From JBAZWE01 sp041658605 (GTDB lineage Bacteria; Actinomycetota; Thermoleophilia; BMS3ABIN01): DNA of 64,000 nucleotides. Shown in pieces: positions 43,602 to 52,776 of this stretch (positions within the stretch are counted from its first letter, which is position 1; every line of letters begins with the position of its first letter). The translations under genes were made by a program, and so were the position numbers. The stretch covers positions 20,537 through 84,536 of the forward strand of contig JBAZZU010000005.1 in assembly GCA_041658605.1 (NCBI GenBank), in the 5' to 3' direction. The notes under the pieces were generated by a model that made no database searches, was not told where the DNA came from, and saw only the letters and a list, made by a program, of their open reading frames with translations.

Positions 43602-45125
43602 ATGAATAAAAAAACAATAATATTTTTCCAGCCAAAGTTCTGGCCCGGTCCCCTGAACAACGAAAAACCGCTCCGCAAGAAGTATTATCACGGTGTAAGG
43701 GAGACGTTCAGGTATTTCCCCCTGGGACTGCTGTCGATAGCCTCAGCCCTCAAGGACAGGTACGTGGTGAGGATAGTCGACGAGAGGTTCGACGAAGACT
43801 GGCGTGACATCGTCGCCTCGATACTCAGGGATTCCGAAGTGCTGTTCGCCGGCGTGACGGCCTGCACCGGGTTTGAGATAAGCGGCGGCCTGGAGTTCTC
43901 GAGACTGATTCGCAGCAACGCGCCCGATGTCCCCGTTGTCTGGGGCGGATGGCATGCATCGACGGTTCCGGAAGATACGGTAAAATCAGAATTTGTCGAT
44001 GTAGTCGTCCGCGGACAGGGAGAATGGACCGCAATCGAGCTGGCGGAACGGCTTGACTCCGGCTCGCGCGATTACTCGGGGATACAGGGGCTGACGTATC
44101 AGACCGCCGACGGGACGATTGTGAATGAGCCCGATCGTGAACTGAGGCCGGCAAACGATCTGCCGGAGACGGATTATTCTCTGGTTGATGTGAACAGATA
44201 TCTGCGGTTCAGGGACGGCTCTCCGGCACGCCTTTTTTATATGTCTTCGCTCGGATGTCCCTTCAACTGCGCCTTCTGCTCGATTGCGGCCGTATATCGA
44301 CGTCACTGGAGCTCAAAGGACCCCGACCGGGTAGTCCGGGAGATCAGGTATTTCGTTGACAACTATGGTACGGAGACCGTCGAGTTTGACGGCACAATCT
44401 TTTTCGCGAACATTTCCTGGGCGAAAAAAATGCTTAACGCCCTGATGGAAAGTGGCATGAACCTGCACTACGTCACATCCACGCGGGCGGACATAATCCT
44501 GAAATGGGACGAAGAGATGAAGGACCTCGTCATGCGTTCCGGTTTTAAGGCGATAGGCGTGGGCGCCGAATCCGGCTCGCAGCGCGTGCTCAACATAATC
44601 AACAAGAAGATAAAAGTTGAAGACATAACCGAATCGCTGAAGGTTCTCAAAGACCTGGGCATAGATCCCGCCTATACTTTCATGTTCGGGATTCCGGGAG
44701 AGACCAAGGAAGACGCGCGGGCAACCCTGAGAGTGATGGCACAGTTAAAGAAGATCATGCCGGAGTCGAGGATAGCCGGCTTCTTCTACCACCCGTTTCC
44801 CGGCAGCAAGACATATCTGGAATACAAGGAGCTGCACAATGTCCCGGATCTGACCCTGGAGGAATGGGCCAGTTATTCCTTTGATCTGAAGTATTCGCGC
44901 TCGCTTTCGCTTACGGAAGATTTCATCGGATATATCAACCAGCGGCTGCAGTATCTCGAATGGGCGTATCCCGAGGATGTGGGAGACCGCGGGCTGGTTC
45001 GGTGGTTACTGTCGCGCGCAGCACGTTTTCGTGTCAACAGGGAATTCTATGTACTGCCGTTCGAATGGCATCTTGCAAAAAGCCTGGGCAGGAGCGGTGT
45101 TGTAAAAGATATGCAGTCACTTTAG
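43602..45125 (+). CDS. B12-binding-domain radical SAM protein, WGGYH family (WGGWH variant)
   Basis: A 507-residue member of the five-gene family. Family marks: RIVDERFDEDW, GVTACTGFEISGGL, VVWGGWHASTVPED (Trp instead of Tyr), VVRGQGEWTAIELAERL, radical SAM motif CPFNCAFC near residue 219, FDGTIFFANISWA, GAESGSQRVLN and GIPGETKED. The C-terminus has FYVLPFEWHLAKSLG. It is the first of four such genes in a row up to 50768. AGGAAGG gives a good ribosome site before ATG 43602. Substrate unknown. Confidence 0.88.
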   Translation: MNKKTIIFFQPKFWPGPLNNEKPLRKKYYHGVRETFRYFPLGLLSIASALKDRYVVRIVDERFDEDWRDIVASILRDSEVLFAGVTACTGFEISGGLEFSRLIRSNAPDVPVVWGGWHASTVPEDTVKSEFVDVVVRGQGEWTAIELAERLDSGSRDYSGIQGLTYQTADGTIVNEPDRELRPANDLPETDYSLVDVNRYLRFRDGSPARLFYMSSLGCPFNCAFCSIAAVYRRHWSSKDPDRVVREIRYFVDNYGTETVEFDGTIFFANISWAKKMLNALMESGMNLHYVTSTRADIILKWDEEMKDLVMRSGFKAIGVGAESGSQRVLNIINKKIKVEDITESLKVLKDLGIDPAYTFMFGIPGETKEDARATLRVMAQLKKIMPESRIAGFFYHPFPGSKTYLEYKELHNVPDLTLEEWASYSFDLKYSRSLSLTEDFIGYINQRLQYLEWAYPEDVGDRGLVRWLLSRAARFRVNREFYVLPFEWHLAKSLGRSGVVKDMQSL

Positions 45126-45316
45126 CGCCTTCGCAAATCGGGTTTCCCGGCTGCTCCCTGATATTGATGACGGCTGGCGCTTGCTTAAGCTCATCCGAAA
45201 CGTTTTCATTTGCTGTATACGCGGGATTCGTGTCAAAATGAGACTGCGGCGCGACGGGGTGACCCGCCGCAGAACCAGCCTGTCGAGACAGTAAAGACGT
45301 TGGATTTTGGATCACA

Positions 45317-46771
45317 ATGGATAACAACAAGATAACATTGGTATTTCCCCGCCTGAAGCGTGAAAGTAACGCCTGGGCGCCGCTGCCGTTGATGGCCGTG
45401 GCGGCTCCGCTCATCGCTGACGGCTTCGAAGTGAAACTGATCGACGGCCGCGTCATTCATCCGCACATCCCCGAGATCATTCAGGCAGCCCGGGGCTCGC
45501 TCTACGTAGGTCTTTCGGTGATGACCGGCTGGCAGATCCGGGACGCGGTTGAAATATCAAAGGCTGTCAAGGAATCATTTCCGGACATCCCGGTCGTCTG
45601 GGGCGGCTATCATGCAAGCATGCTGCCCGAACAGACGCTTGAGGAGAGTTACATAGACATAGTCATCAGGGGCCAGGGACAGCTGACGGCAATGGAGCTC
45701 GGAAGACGTCTTCGCGACGGCAAGCCTGTTGATGGCATGGAGGGTATCTGCTATAAGCGGGACGGAGAGGTCATTATTGCGGATTATCCAAAACTGGTCG
45801 AGCTCGACCAGTTTCCTCCCACACCTTACGACATCATCGACATCGACAAGTACATGGTGTCGGACCTCGACACGCGTACGATGAAATATTTTTCCTCGCA
45901 GGGCTGTCCTTTCGGCTGCGGTTTCTGCGCCGAGACATCGATGTACGGCCGGGGATGGATGGGGTTTTCGCCGGAGAGGGTGGTCGACGACCTGGAACAT
46001 CTGGTAAAGGATTACGGCGTCAACGCTTTCGATTTCGCGGACACGAACTTTTTTGTCAGCAAAAAACGCGTGCAGGCCATCTGTGAGGGGATAATCGGGC
46101 GCGGTCTGAAAATCAAGTGGGCCGCCGATGTGCGCACGAAGCAGTTCATTGATTTTTCACCTCAGCTGCGGCAGCTCATTTATGACGCCGGCTGCAGGAG
46201 GCTGCTGCTCGGCGCCGAATCCGGCTCGCAGCAGGCGCTGGAGCATATCGGCAAAAAGACCACGGTGGACGACACCCTGCACGTGGCTCGCATCTGTGAC
46301 AAGCTTGGAATAATAACCCGTTTTACGACGATGTTCGGTTTTCCAGGTGAGCCGGAGAAGGATATAGAGGCCACCCTGCGCATGATCGAGGGGATAAAGG
46401 CGATAAACGAGGATTTCGAAGTACATGGATTTTTCTTCGCGCCATATCCGGGTGCTCCAATGTATCATGAAGCCATACGCCTGGGATTCAAACCGCCGGA
46501 ACGACTCGAAGACTGGGCGGATTTCGATCTGACCGAGTTGCATACGCCGTGGGTGAACCCGGTCTACAAGAAGAAAGTCGACATGATCATAGATTTTTAT
46601 ATGCCCTTTGCTTCGCCGGGGCCGGAACTGAGACAGAAGATGGCAGCCGGCGGGCCGAAGGCGATCGCCTACCGCGGAATGCACAGGATGGCAGCGTGGC
46701 GGGTGGGCAAGCGTGATTTTCGCATGCCGATCGAGTGGCGCGTCAAAAAGTTCAGGGCGGGGCGAAAGTAG
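45317..46771 (+). CDS. B12-binding-domain radical SAM protein, WGGYH family
   Basis: A 484-residue family member with KLIDGRVIHPH, GLSVMTGWQIRDAVE, VVWGGYHASMLPEQ, VIRGQGQLTAMELGRRL, cluster motif CPFGCGFC near residue 197, FADTNFFVSKKRV, GAESGSQQALEHI and GFPGEPEKD. The C-terminal box is FRMPIEWRVKKF, the least conserved LPxEW version of the tandem group. Six bases separate it from the following methyltransferase gene, so the two are probably translated from one message. The ribosome site is weak. Confidence 0.88.
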   Translation: MDNNKITLVFPRLKRESNAWAPLPLMAVAAPLIADGFEVKLIDGRVIHPHIPEIIQAARGSLYVGLSVMTGWQIRDAVEISKAVKESFPDIPVVWGGYHASMLPEQTLEESYIDIVIRGQGQLTAMELGRRLRDGKPVDGMEGICYKRDGEVIIADYPKLVELDQFPPTPYDIIDIDKYMVSDLDTRTMKYFSSQGCPFGCGFCAETSMYGRGWMGFSPERVVDDLEHLVKDYGVNAFDFADTNFFVSKKRVQAICEGIIGRGLKIKWAADVRTKQFIDFSPQLRQLIYDAGCRRLLLGAESGSQQALEHIGKKTTVDDTLHVARICDKLGIITRFTTMFGFPGEPEKDIEATLRMIEGIKAINEDFEVHGFFFAPYPGAPMYHEAIRLGFKPPERLEDWADFDLTELHTPWVNPVYKKKVDMIIDFYMPFASPGPELRQKMAAGGPKAIAYRGMHRMAAWRVGKRDFRMPIEWRVKKFRAGRK

Positions 46772-46777
46772 GTCACC

Positions 46778-47722
46778 ATGACAGAAACTGGCATAAATGA
46801 GTTGCCGACATATGAGGGAGCCATGACACAGATAGATTGCGCCGTCTGCGGCAGCGCTGCGCAGCGTCCGGCGTGGACGGTAAAGGACACGCTGCTTGAG
46901 TTTCCCGGCGAACACAAGATTGTAAGATGCCCGGAATGCGGAACGCTCAGGATGTCACCGCGTCCGCCATTCGAGGAGCGCCGCAAGGCTTTTACGGACC
47001 TGTATCCACTCTTCGACTGGGCCCTGGGGCGCAGGCATACGACTGTCCCGGACGAAAGAATCGCCCGTTTCCATTACCAGATCGCCCACATCACAAAACG
47101 TCACCAGCCGGGAAGGCTGCTTGATATCGGCTGCGGTGACGGCGATTTCATGCTGGGCATGAAGCGTCGCGGCTGGGAAGTTCGCGGCATAGAGTTGCAC
47201 CAGAAAGTAGCAGAATACGCTCGCGAAGAGCGGGGACTGGATGTAGTGACCGGCGCCGAGCACGAGGTCGACTGGGATGGAACCTATGATTGCATCACGC
47301 TCTTTGGAATCATCGAAGACCTTGACGACCCGAATGCCTGCCTGAAGCGCTGTCATGAACATCTGGCTGACGGCGGCCTGCTGGTGATCCAGACGCATAA
47401 CATCGCTTCGCTGGAAGCGCGCTATTTTGGAGCCGACTGGTTCAACGTCGAAGCGCCACGCCACGTATGGCATTTTTCGCCCAGATCCCTCAAGCTGCTG
47501 CTTAAGAATAACGGCTTCAGCCAGGACGACCTGTTCCATTACGGGTCGGCATACGTTACCGAGCGCAGCATCGAGAACCGCCGCGGCAAGGTTTTTCCCT
47601 CATCGATAATCGACCGCGTATTACGTAAGACAATAATAATGCCGGCCGAACGGCTCATGCCACGCATGGGCCAGGGTATCGAGATTGAATCCTATAGCCG
47701 GAAATCCGGCGCGGGATCATAG
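46778..47722 (+). CDS. Class I SAM methyltransferase with zinc-ribbon N-terminus
   Basis: A 314-residue protein. Zinc-ribbon cysteines are CAVCGS (near 22) and CPECGTLRMSPRPP (near 52). The SAM domain has LLDIGCGDGDFML near 115, RGIELHQKV and TLFGIIEDLDDP, then APRHVWHFSPRSLKLLL near 228, a segment shared with the 51781 and 15113 proteins. It lies between two WGGYH-family radical SAM genes and is tightly spaced with both, which suggests that the methyltransferase and the radical enzymes work on one product. AGGT precedes ATG 46778; a later in-frame ATG at 46823 is possible. Confidence 0.86.
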   Translation: MTETGINELPTYEGAMTQIDCAVCGSAAQRPAWTVKDTLLEFPGEHKIVRCPECGTLRMSPRPPFEERRKAFTDLYPLFDWALGRRHTTVPDERIARFHYQIAHITKRHQPGRLLDIGCGDGDFMLGMKRRGWEVRGIELHQKVAEYAREERGLDVVTGAEHEVDWDGTYDCITLFGIIEDLDDPNACLKRCHEHLADGGLLVIQTHNIASLEARYFGADWFNVEAPRHVWHFSPRSLKLLLKNNGFSQDDLFHYGSAYVTERSIENRRGKVFPSSIIDRVLRKTIIMPAERLMPRMGQGIEIESYSRKSGAGS

Positions 47723-47738
47723 AGACAGAGACCATGCA

Positions 47739-49199
47739 ATGAAATTCGTATTATTCTTTCCGCTTACCAACAAGGACAATAAACACAAGGTCAGCCCGCC
47801 GCTGAGCCTGCTGGCGATTGCCGCCCCGCTTTTGAGGGCAGGCATCGAGGTCGAGATAGTAGACGCGAGGGTTGAGCCGGATTATGAGGCCAGGGTACTT
47901 GGCCTGATGGAGGGCGCTGAACTGTTCGGGGTCAGCTCGATGACCGGGTATCAGATCGCGGACGGGCTTAAGGTGTCGGCGGCCGTCAAGAAGAAGTTTC
48001 CTGACAAACCGGTAGTATGGGGAGGTTATCATCCTTCGCTGCTGGCGCAGCAGACCATACTTGATGAAAACATAGATTTTGCGGTGAGGGGGCAGGGCGA
48101 GGAGACCTGCCTCGATCTGGCGCGATGGCTGGCCGGCGAGATGAAGCTTGAGGACATCCCCGGCCTGACGATGATTGTCGACGGGACCGTTGTCCATAAC
48201 CCGGAGCGAAGAGTCGCCGATATCAACAACTTCCCGGCCATGCCCTACGATCTGGTCGATGTACAGGGATATATAGAGTTCAACAAACATTTCCATGGGG
48301 ATACCCGGCGCGCGGTGAGTTACGTATCCAGTTTCGGCTGTCCGCACGCCTGTGGTTTCTGCTCGAATCCCGAGGCATATGGGCGCAAGTGGAAGGGCCT
48401 TGAAGCGGGCCGCGTCGTAGCGGAGGTAACCGGCCTGGTGGAACAATACGATCTGGAACGAGTCTATTTCGACGACAACAATTTTTTCGCCTCAAAGCGG
48501 CGCGTGCGGGAGATATGTAAGGGTTTCAAGGCGGCGCCGCGGAGCTTCGAATGGTTCGCCACTATCCGCCCCACACAGGTGATGGCATTTGATGACGAGG
48601 ACCTGCAGCTTATCCGGGATTCCGGCTGCACAAAGTTCATGATGGGGGCGGAATCCGGGGACAACGCGATCCTCGAGCTCATAAACAAGGGTAACGAGGC
48701 GGCCGACGTGCTCGAAGCGACCAGGCGCTGCCGCGCCCACAACATCCAGCCGTCATATGTATTCATATTCGGTTTTCCCACAGAGACCTGGGCGCAGATG
48801 CAGACCACACTCGACTTCATGAAGCAGCTCAAGGAGATTTATGCCGATACCCGCACGACGACGCTGTTCTTTACGCCTTATCCGGGAACGGCACTCACTC
48901 AGCTGGGAGAGAAGAGCGGATTCAACCTTCCGGACACTCTGGCCGACTGGGCTGTTTATGATGCCCGCTCGGTTCAGACTCCATGGATAACGAGAAAACA
49001 GAAGACGAGGGTCAAACAGATAGCCGATTTCTATATTCCATGGGCTTATCCAAACCAGCTGGCCCGCGAAAAAGTGGCCCGCAGCAAGGTCAAACCCGCC
49101 TACTGGCTGTTTTCGAAAGCATGCAGGATCAGGGTGAAGTCCGGTTTTTACTCGCTCCCCTGGGAATGGAAACTGGCCCGCTGGCTGAAGCTGACCTAG
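47739..49199 (+). CDS. B12-binding-domain radical SAM protein, WGGYH family
   Basis: A 486-residue family member beginning MKFVLFFPLTNKDNKHK. Marks: EIVDARVEPDYEARV, GVSSMTGYQIADGL, VVWGGYHPSLLAQQ, VRGQGEETCLDLARWL, cluster motif CPHACGFCSNPEAYG near residue 204, YFDDNNFFASKRRV, GAESGDNAILELI and GFPTETWAQM. Near the end are TPWITRKQ, DFYIPWAYP and FYSLPWEWKLARW. The frame is open to a TTG at 47685 inside the methyltransferase gene; ATG 47739 is preferred because it starts right at the family's conserved first strand. Confidence 0.88.
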   Translation: MKFVLFFPLTNKDNKHKVSPPLSLLAIAAPLLRAGIEVEIVDARVEPDYEARVLGLMEGAELFGVSSMTGYQIADGLKVSAAVKKKFPDKPVVWGGYHPSLLAQQTILDENIDFAVRGQGEETCLDLARWLAGEMKLEDIPGLTMIVDGTVVHNPERRVADINNFPAMPYDLVDVQGYIEFNKHFHGDTRRAVSYVSSFGCPHACGFCSNPEAYGRKWKGLEAGRVVAEVTGLVEQYDLERVYFDDNNFFASKRRVREICKGFKAAPRSFEWFATIRPTQVMAFDDEDLQLIRDSGCTKFMMGAESGDNAILELINKGNEAADVLEATRRCRAHNIQPSYVFIFGFPTETWAQMQTTLDFMKQLKEIYADTRTTTLFFTPYPGTALTQLGEKSGFNLPDTLADWAVYDARSVQTPWITRKQKTRVKQIADFYIPWAYPNQLAREKVARSKVKPAYWLFSKACRIRVKSGFYSLPWEWKLARWLKLT

Positions 49200-49235
49200 C
49201 GCAGCCCCGACCGCTGTTACTATAATGGAAGTCCT

Positions 49236-50768
49236 ATGATTAAAACCGAAAGAAAAACAGATTACGACCGGCGTGGAAAGAAGAAGATTGTTCTCTTCTT
49301 CCCGACGCCCGCCTACGGCCATTATCGCATCGAGCTGGGACTGGCTCTTGCCGTGATCGCGGCGCCCCTCGAGGGCAAATATGAGCTGCACCTGATCGAC
49401 GAGCGGGTCACTCCCGACTACGAGCAGGAAGTGCTGAAGAACCTGGATGACACGGTATGCGTCGGCATCAGCTCCATCACGGGATTCCAGATAAAACGCG
49501 GCATCGAGATGGCGCGGAAAGTGCGCGAGGTTGCTCCTGACGTGCCAATCGTCTGGGGAGGCTATCACCCGTCGCTCTTTCCCGAGCAGTGCTGCGAATC
49601 GCTCGCCTGCGATATCGTCTGCGTCGGGCAGGGGGACGAGACTTTCAAGGAGATAGTCGAGAGCCTTACGGCCGGCAACGCGCCCGGAGACGTGCTGGGA
49701 TGCGCGTACTGGACGCCCGAGGGAACCGTCGTCAACCAGCCGCGGCCGCTGACGAACATAAACGATGTCCTGCCGGCGCCGTATCATCTGATCGATGTCG
49801 ACCGCGCAATCGGGCTTAACCAGAAAACCAATAACGAGAAGATACGCACCACCGAGTTTCATTCCAGCCAGGGATGCCCAGGCAAGTGTGGCTACTGCGC
49901 CGACGCCCAGCTATATCAGCGCCACTGGACCGGCCTTGATGCCGATCGTGTCATCAGGGAAGTCATCAGTCTCGTCAAGACACATAATCTCGACCAGGTT
50001 AATTTCAGCGACGCCAACTTCTTCGCCAACCAGAACCGGGTCAAGGCGATCTGTGAAGGTTTCATCGAATCGGGGCTCAATATCCGCTGGGTAGCCTCCG
50101 CGCGGCCTGATACATTCCACCGTTATAAACCCGAGGTGCTCAAACTCATCCGCGAGAGCGGCTGCAAGCGCATCATCGTCGGCGCCGAATCAGCTTCTGA
50201 ACCCGTGCTGGAGCTTATCTGCAAGGGGGCGACGGCCGAGGATCACTTGAAGAGCGCCCAGGTATGCAAGGATTACGGCATCGGCGCTACCTTCACGTTC
50301 ATCACCGGCTTTCCCCATCCACCCGGCACGCCGGCGCAGGAGACGACGCAGGATCTGCTCGATTTCATCCAGAAAGTCAAAAAGATCCACTCGGACATAC
50401 GCACCAAGATTTTTGTCTTCACGCCATATCCAGGCACGCCGCTTTATGACCTTTCGCTGAAGTACGGCATGCCTGAACCGAAATCTCTGGAGGAGTGGGC
50501 CGACTACAATCCGGCCACCCTGCAGGAAAGCCAGTGGGTCACGCACGTGGAGCGCAGGATGATAGAAAAGATAAACGGTTTTTACTATCCCTTCGCCTAC
50601 CCTGACAGCAACATGCAGGTCAGTCTCACGCACGGCGCAAAGAAATGGCCGTATAAACTGATGCATGGACTGGCCCGGGCAAGGACAAGGACCGGCTTTT
50701 ACGCCCTGCCGCTGGAATGGCTCCTGTTCAAGACCTTCAAAAAGGGGACTTTCGAGCCCATAGCCTGA
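49236..50768 (+). CDS. B12-binding-domain radical SAM protein, WGGYH family
   Basis: A 510-residue family member. Marks: HLIDERVTPDYEQEV, GISSITGFQIKRGI, IVWGGYHPSLFPEQ, CVGQGDETFKEIVESL, cluster motif CPGKCGYCADAQLY near residue 213, NFSDANFFANQNRV, GAESASEPVLELI and GFPHPPGTPA. The end has GFYYPFAYP and FYALPLEWLLFKTF. A TATAAT at 49221-49226 and GGAAG at 49227-49231 directly precede ATG 49236, so it might have its own promoter with a very short leader. It closes the four-gene tandem group. Confidence 0.88.
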   Translation: MIKTERKTDYDRRGKKKIVLFFPTPAYGHYRIELGLALAVIAAPLEGKYELHLIDERVTPDYEQEVLKNLDDTVCVGISSITGFQIKRGIEMARKVREVAPDVPIVWGGYHPSLFPEQCCESLACDIVCVGQGDETFKEIVESLTAGNAPGDVLGCAYWTPEGTVVNQPRPLTNINDVLPAPYHLIDVDRAIGLNQKTNNEKIRTTEFHSSQGCPGKCGYCADAQLYQRHWTGLDADRVIREVISLVKTHNLDQVNFSDANFFANQNRVKAICEGFIESGLNIRWVASARPDTFHRYKPEVLKLIRESGCKRIIVGAESASEPVLELICKGATAEDHLKSAQVCKDYGIGATFTFITGFPHPPGTPAQETTQDLLDFIQKVKKIHSDIRTKIFVFTPYPGTPLYDLSLKYGMPEPKSLEEWADYNPATLQESQWVTHVERRMIEKINGFYYPFAYPDSNMQVSLTHGAKKWPYKLMHGLARARTRTGFYALPLEWLLFKTFKKGTFEPIA

Positions 50769-50829
50769 TCAGTGGAGCAACCCCGTTAACGAACAGGACG
50801 ATCGGGCCGGATTCAAGAGGCAGGTAACC

Positions 50830-51780
50830 ATGTCATTAAAAACAAAAGCAAAAACACTGGTCAAGAACAAGGTCCTGCGGGCCGAGGAGATCGTGTCCGA
50901 TTTTCCGAACCGCATCAATATCGAACCGACCAACCAGTGCAACCTGCGTTGCAACATGTGTCCGCGCAAGGACCTGACGCGCCCTGTGGGCGAGATAGAC
51001 ATCGATCTGTTTGACAAGCTCGCGCAGGAGATTTCGCGCCACGCGCCGTCTGAGGTCAGGCTTCACAAGGACGGCGAGCCACTTATGGCCCCGCATATAT
51101 TCGACCTTATCGACCACATCAAGACCATAGCGCCGAGCACCCTGCTCAATATGGACACGAACGCCCTGCTGCTCGACGAGGAGAAGGCCAACCGCATACT
51201 CGACTCAAAGCTGGACATCCTGCTATTCAGCGTCAACGCCGCTACGCCTGAGACTTACAAAAAGGTGCGCGGGTCGACAAAATACGACCAGGTGATCACC
51301 AACATCGAGCGCTTCCTGGAAATTCGCAAGGAGCGCGGATATGTCTGGCCGAAGGTGAAGGTGCAGCTCATCGTCATGGCGGAGACCAAGGATGAGATCG
51401 GTCTTTTCAAGGAAAAATGGGGACCTCACGAAGTCGACGTCCTTCTGATACCCGCCATCAACTGGGGCGGCCACCGGCCGGAGGTCAAGAGCCTCATGCA
51501 GCTGCCGGCGCGGCGCTATCCCTGCACGTTTCTGTGGAACTCCTTTTCGATCAATTTTGATGGCAAGGTCAGTTTCTGCAACGTTGATTACAACCACCTC
51601 GGCATCGTCGGTGACGTGCGGGAGCAGACCATAGAGGAAGTCTGGAAGAGCCCCGAGTTCGAGCGCTATCGCCAGCTGCACAAGAAGGGTCGCTGGGACG
51701 AGATCGATCTCTGCCGCAACTGCAACTACTGGGCTTATACCAGGAACATCTGGTATCCGACACCGAAGGGCTGGGTATAG
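50830..51780 (+). CDS. Radical SAM/SPASM protein
   Basis: A 316-residue protein. IEPTNQCNLRCNMCPRK carries the radical SAM CxxxCxxC near residue 37. The C-terminal half has a SPASM-type cysteine set: CTFLWNSFSINFDGKVSFC, GDVREQTIEEVWKS and LCRNCNYW. SPASM proteins often carry auxiliary 4Fe-4S clusters and dehydrogenate or modify sugars, cyclitols or peptides. It is followed without a gap by a methyltransferase gene and then an aldo/keto-reductase-like gene, forming a compact three-gene set. AGGCAGG before ATG is a good ribosome site. Confidence 0.9.
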   Translation: MSLKTKAKTLVKNKVLRAEEIVSDFPNRINIEPTNQCNLRCNMCPRKDLTRPVGEIDIDLFDKLAQEISRHAPSEVRLHKDGEPLMAPHIFDLIDHIKTIAPSTLLNMDTNALLLDEEKANRILDSKLDILLFSVNAATPETYKKVRGSTKYDQVITNIERFLEIRKERGYVWPKVKVQLIVMAETKDEIGLFKEKWGPHEVDVLLIPAINWGGHRPEVKSLMQLPARRYPCTFLWNSFSINFDGKVSFCNVDYNHLGIVGDVREQTIEEVWKSPEFERYRQLHKKGRWDEIDLCRNCNYWAYTRNIWYPTPKGWV

Positions 51781-52776
51781 ATGAGCGTCACCTGTGATAT
51801 CTGCGGCGGCACGCATCAGGAGCTGATGTTCACCGGCTCGGATCGCCTGTTCGGCATCGAAGGGGAGTTCCCGCTGGTCCGCTGCCAGGACTGCGGCCTG
51901 ATCTTCGTCAGTGCGAGGCCGACCTACGAGGAGATGGCGCGCTTCTATCCGCAGGACGATTACGACCTTTACAACAAGGCGGCCGGCCTCAAGGACCGCA
52001 GCATGGACGAACTAGGCCGGCTGCTCGGCCCACGCAAGGGAAAGATTGACAAGTACCAGCCGGCCGGACGCCTGCTGGATATCGGCTTCGGCGACGGCTC
52101 ATTCCTTTATTTCATGAAGGAGTGCGGCTGGGAAGTCGCCGGCGTCGATTTCAACGAGAAGATGGTCGGCATGGTGAAGGAGGAAATCGGCATCGACGCC
52201 CGGGTCGGCGAACTCGAGGACGCGGGTTTTGCTGAAGAGGCCTTCGATGTCGTCACGCTCTGGGGTGTGCTCGAACACGTTCAGAGTCCGCGCCGGACCA
52301 TCGACGAGATCGGCCGCATAACTCCGGATGGAGCGCTTCTGGTTATATACACCCAGAACGCCTCAGCGTCGGAGGCTCGCTGGCTGGGCCAGGACTGGTT
52401 CATTTACGAGGTGCCTCGCCATCTCTACAGCTTTACTCCCGATTCGCTGGCAAAGCTGCTGGCGCCGGCCGGGTTCAGCGTGGTCGAGACGGTTTTTGAG
52501 ACGCCGCTGTATTACTGCCAGATGAACTGGCAGTATTTCAAGGAACGGCGGCTCGGCCGGAAGAACGACGTCGTGCACGAGCCTACGCTTGTTGACCGCG
52601 GCGTGGTCAAGCTACTCTCGGTTTATCGCCGCATTGTCAAAGGCAGCCGCAGGTCGTCGGCGATGACGGTCTACGCGGTCAAACGGGCGCCGGAAGACGG
52701 CCGGGCAGCAAGAACCGCCGAAGGCAATGACGGAAAAAACAGGGCAGAGGAAACAGGGGCTCAGGATGCAGAATAA
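51781..52776 (+). CDS. Class I SAM methyltransferase with zinc-ribbon N-terminus
   Basis: A 331-residue protein whose ATG directly follows the upstream stop codon. Zinc-ribbon cysteines are CDICGG (near 5) and CQDCGLIFVSARP (near 38). The SAM domain has LLDIGFGDGSFLYFM near 100, with Phe replacing the usual Cys of GCGDG, then GVDFNEKM and TLWGVLEHVQSP. VPRHLYSFTPDSLAKLL near 215 is shared with the other zinc-ribbon methyltransferases of the window. The C-terminal 40 residues are charged and poorly ordered. Its 3' end overlaps the next gene by 11 bases. Confidence 0.86.
   Translation: MSVTCDICGGTHQELMFTGSDRLFGIEGEFPLVRCQDCGLIFVSARPTYEEMARFYPQDDYDLYNKAAGLKDRSMDELGRLLGPRKGKIDKYQPAGRLLDIGFGDGSFLYFMKECGWEVAGVDFNEKMVGMVKEEIGIDARVGELEDAGFAEEAFDVVTLWGVLEHVQSPRRTIDEIGRITPDGALLVIYTQNASASEARWLGQDWFIYEVPRHLYSFTPDSLAKLLAPAGFSVVETVFETPLYYCQMNWQYFKERRLGRKNDVVHEPTLVDRGVVKLLSVYRRIVKGSRRSSAMTVYAVKRAPEDGRAARTAEGNDGKNRAEETGAQDAE

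Noticed and set aside
44960..45241. Plus-strand 93-residue frame at the end of the 43602 gene
   Set aside because: Out-of-frame shadow of the radical SAM gene with no motif or start signal.
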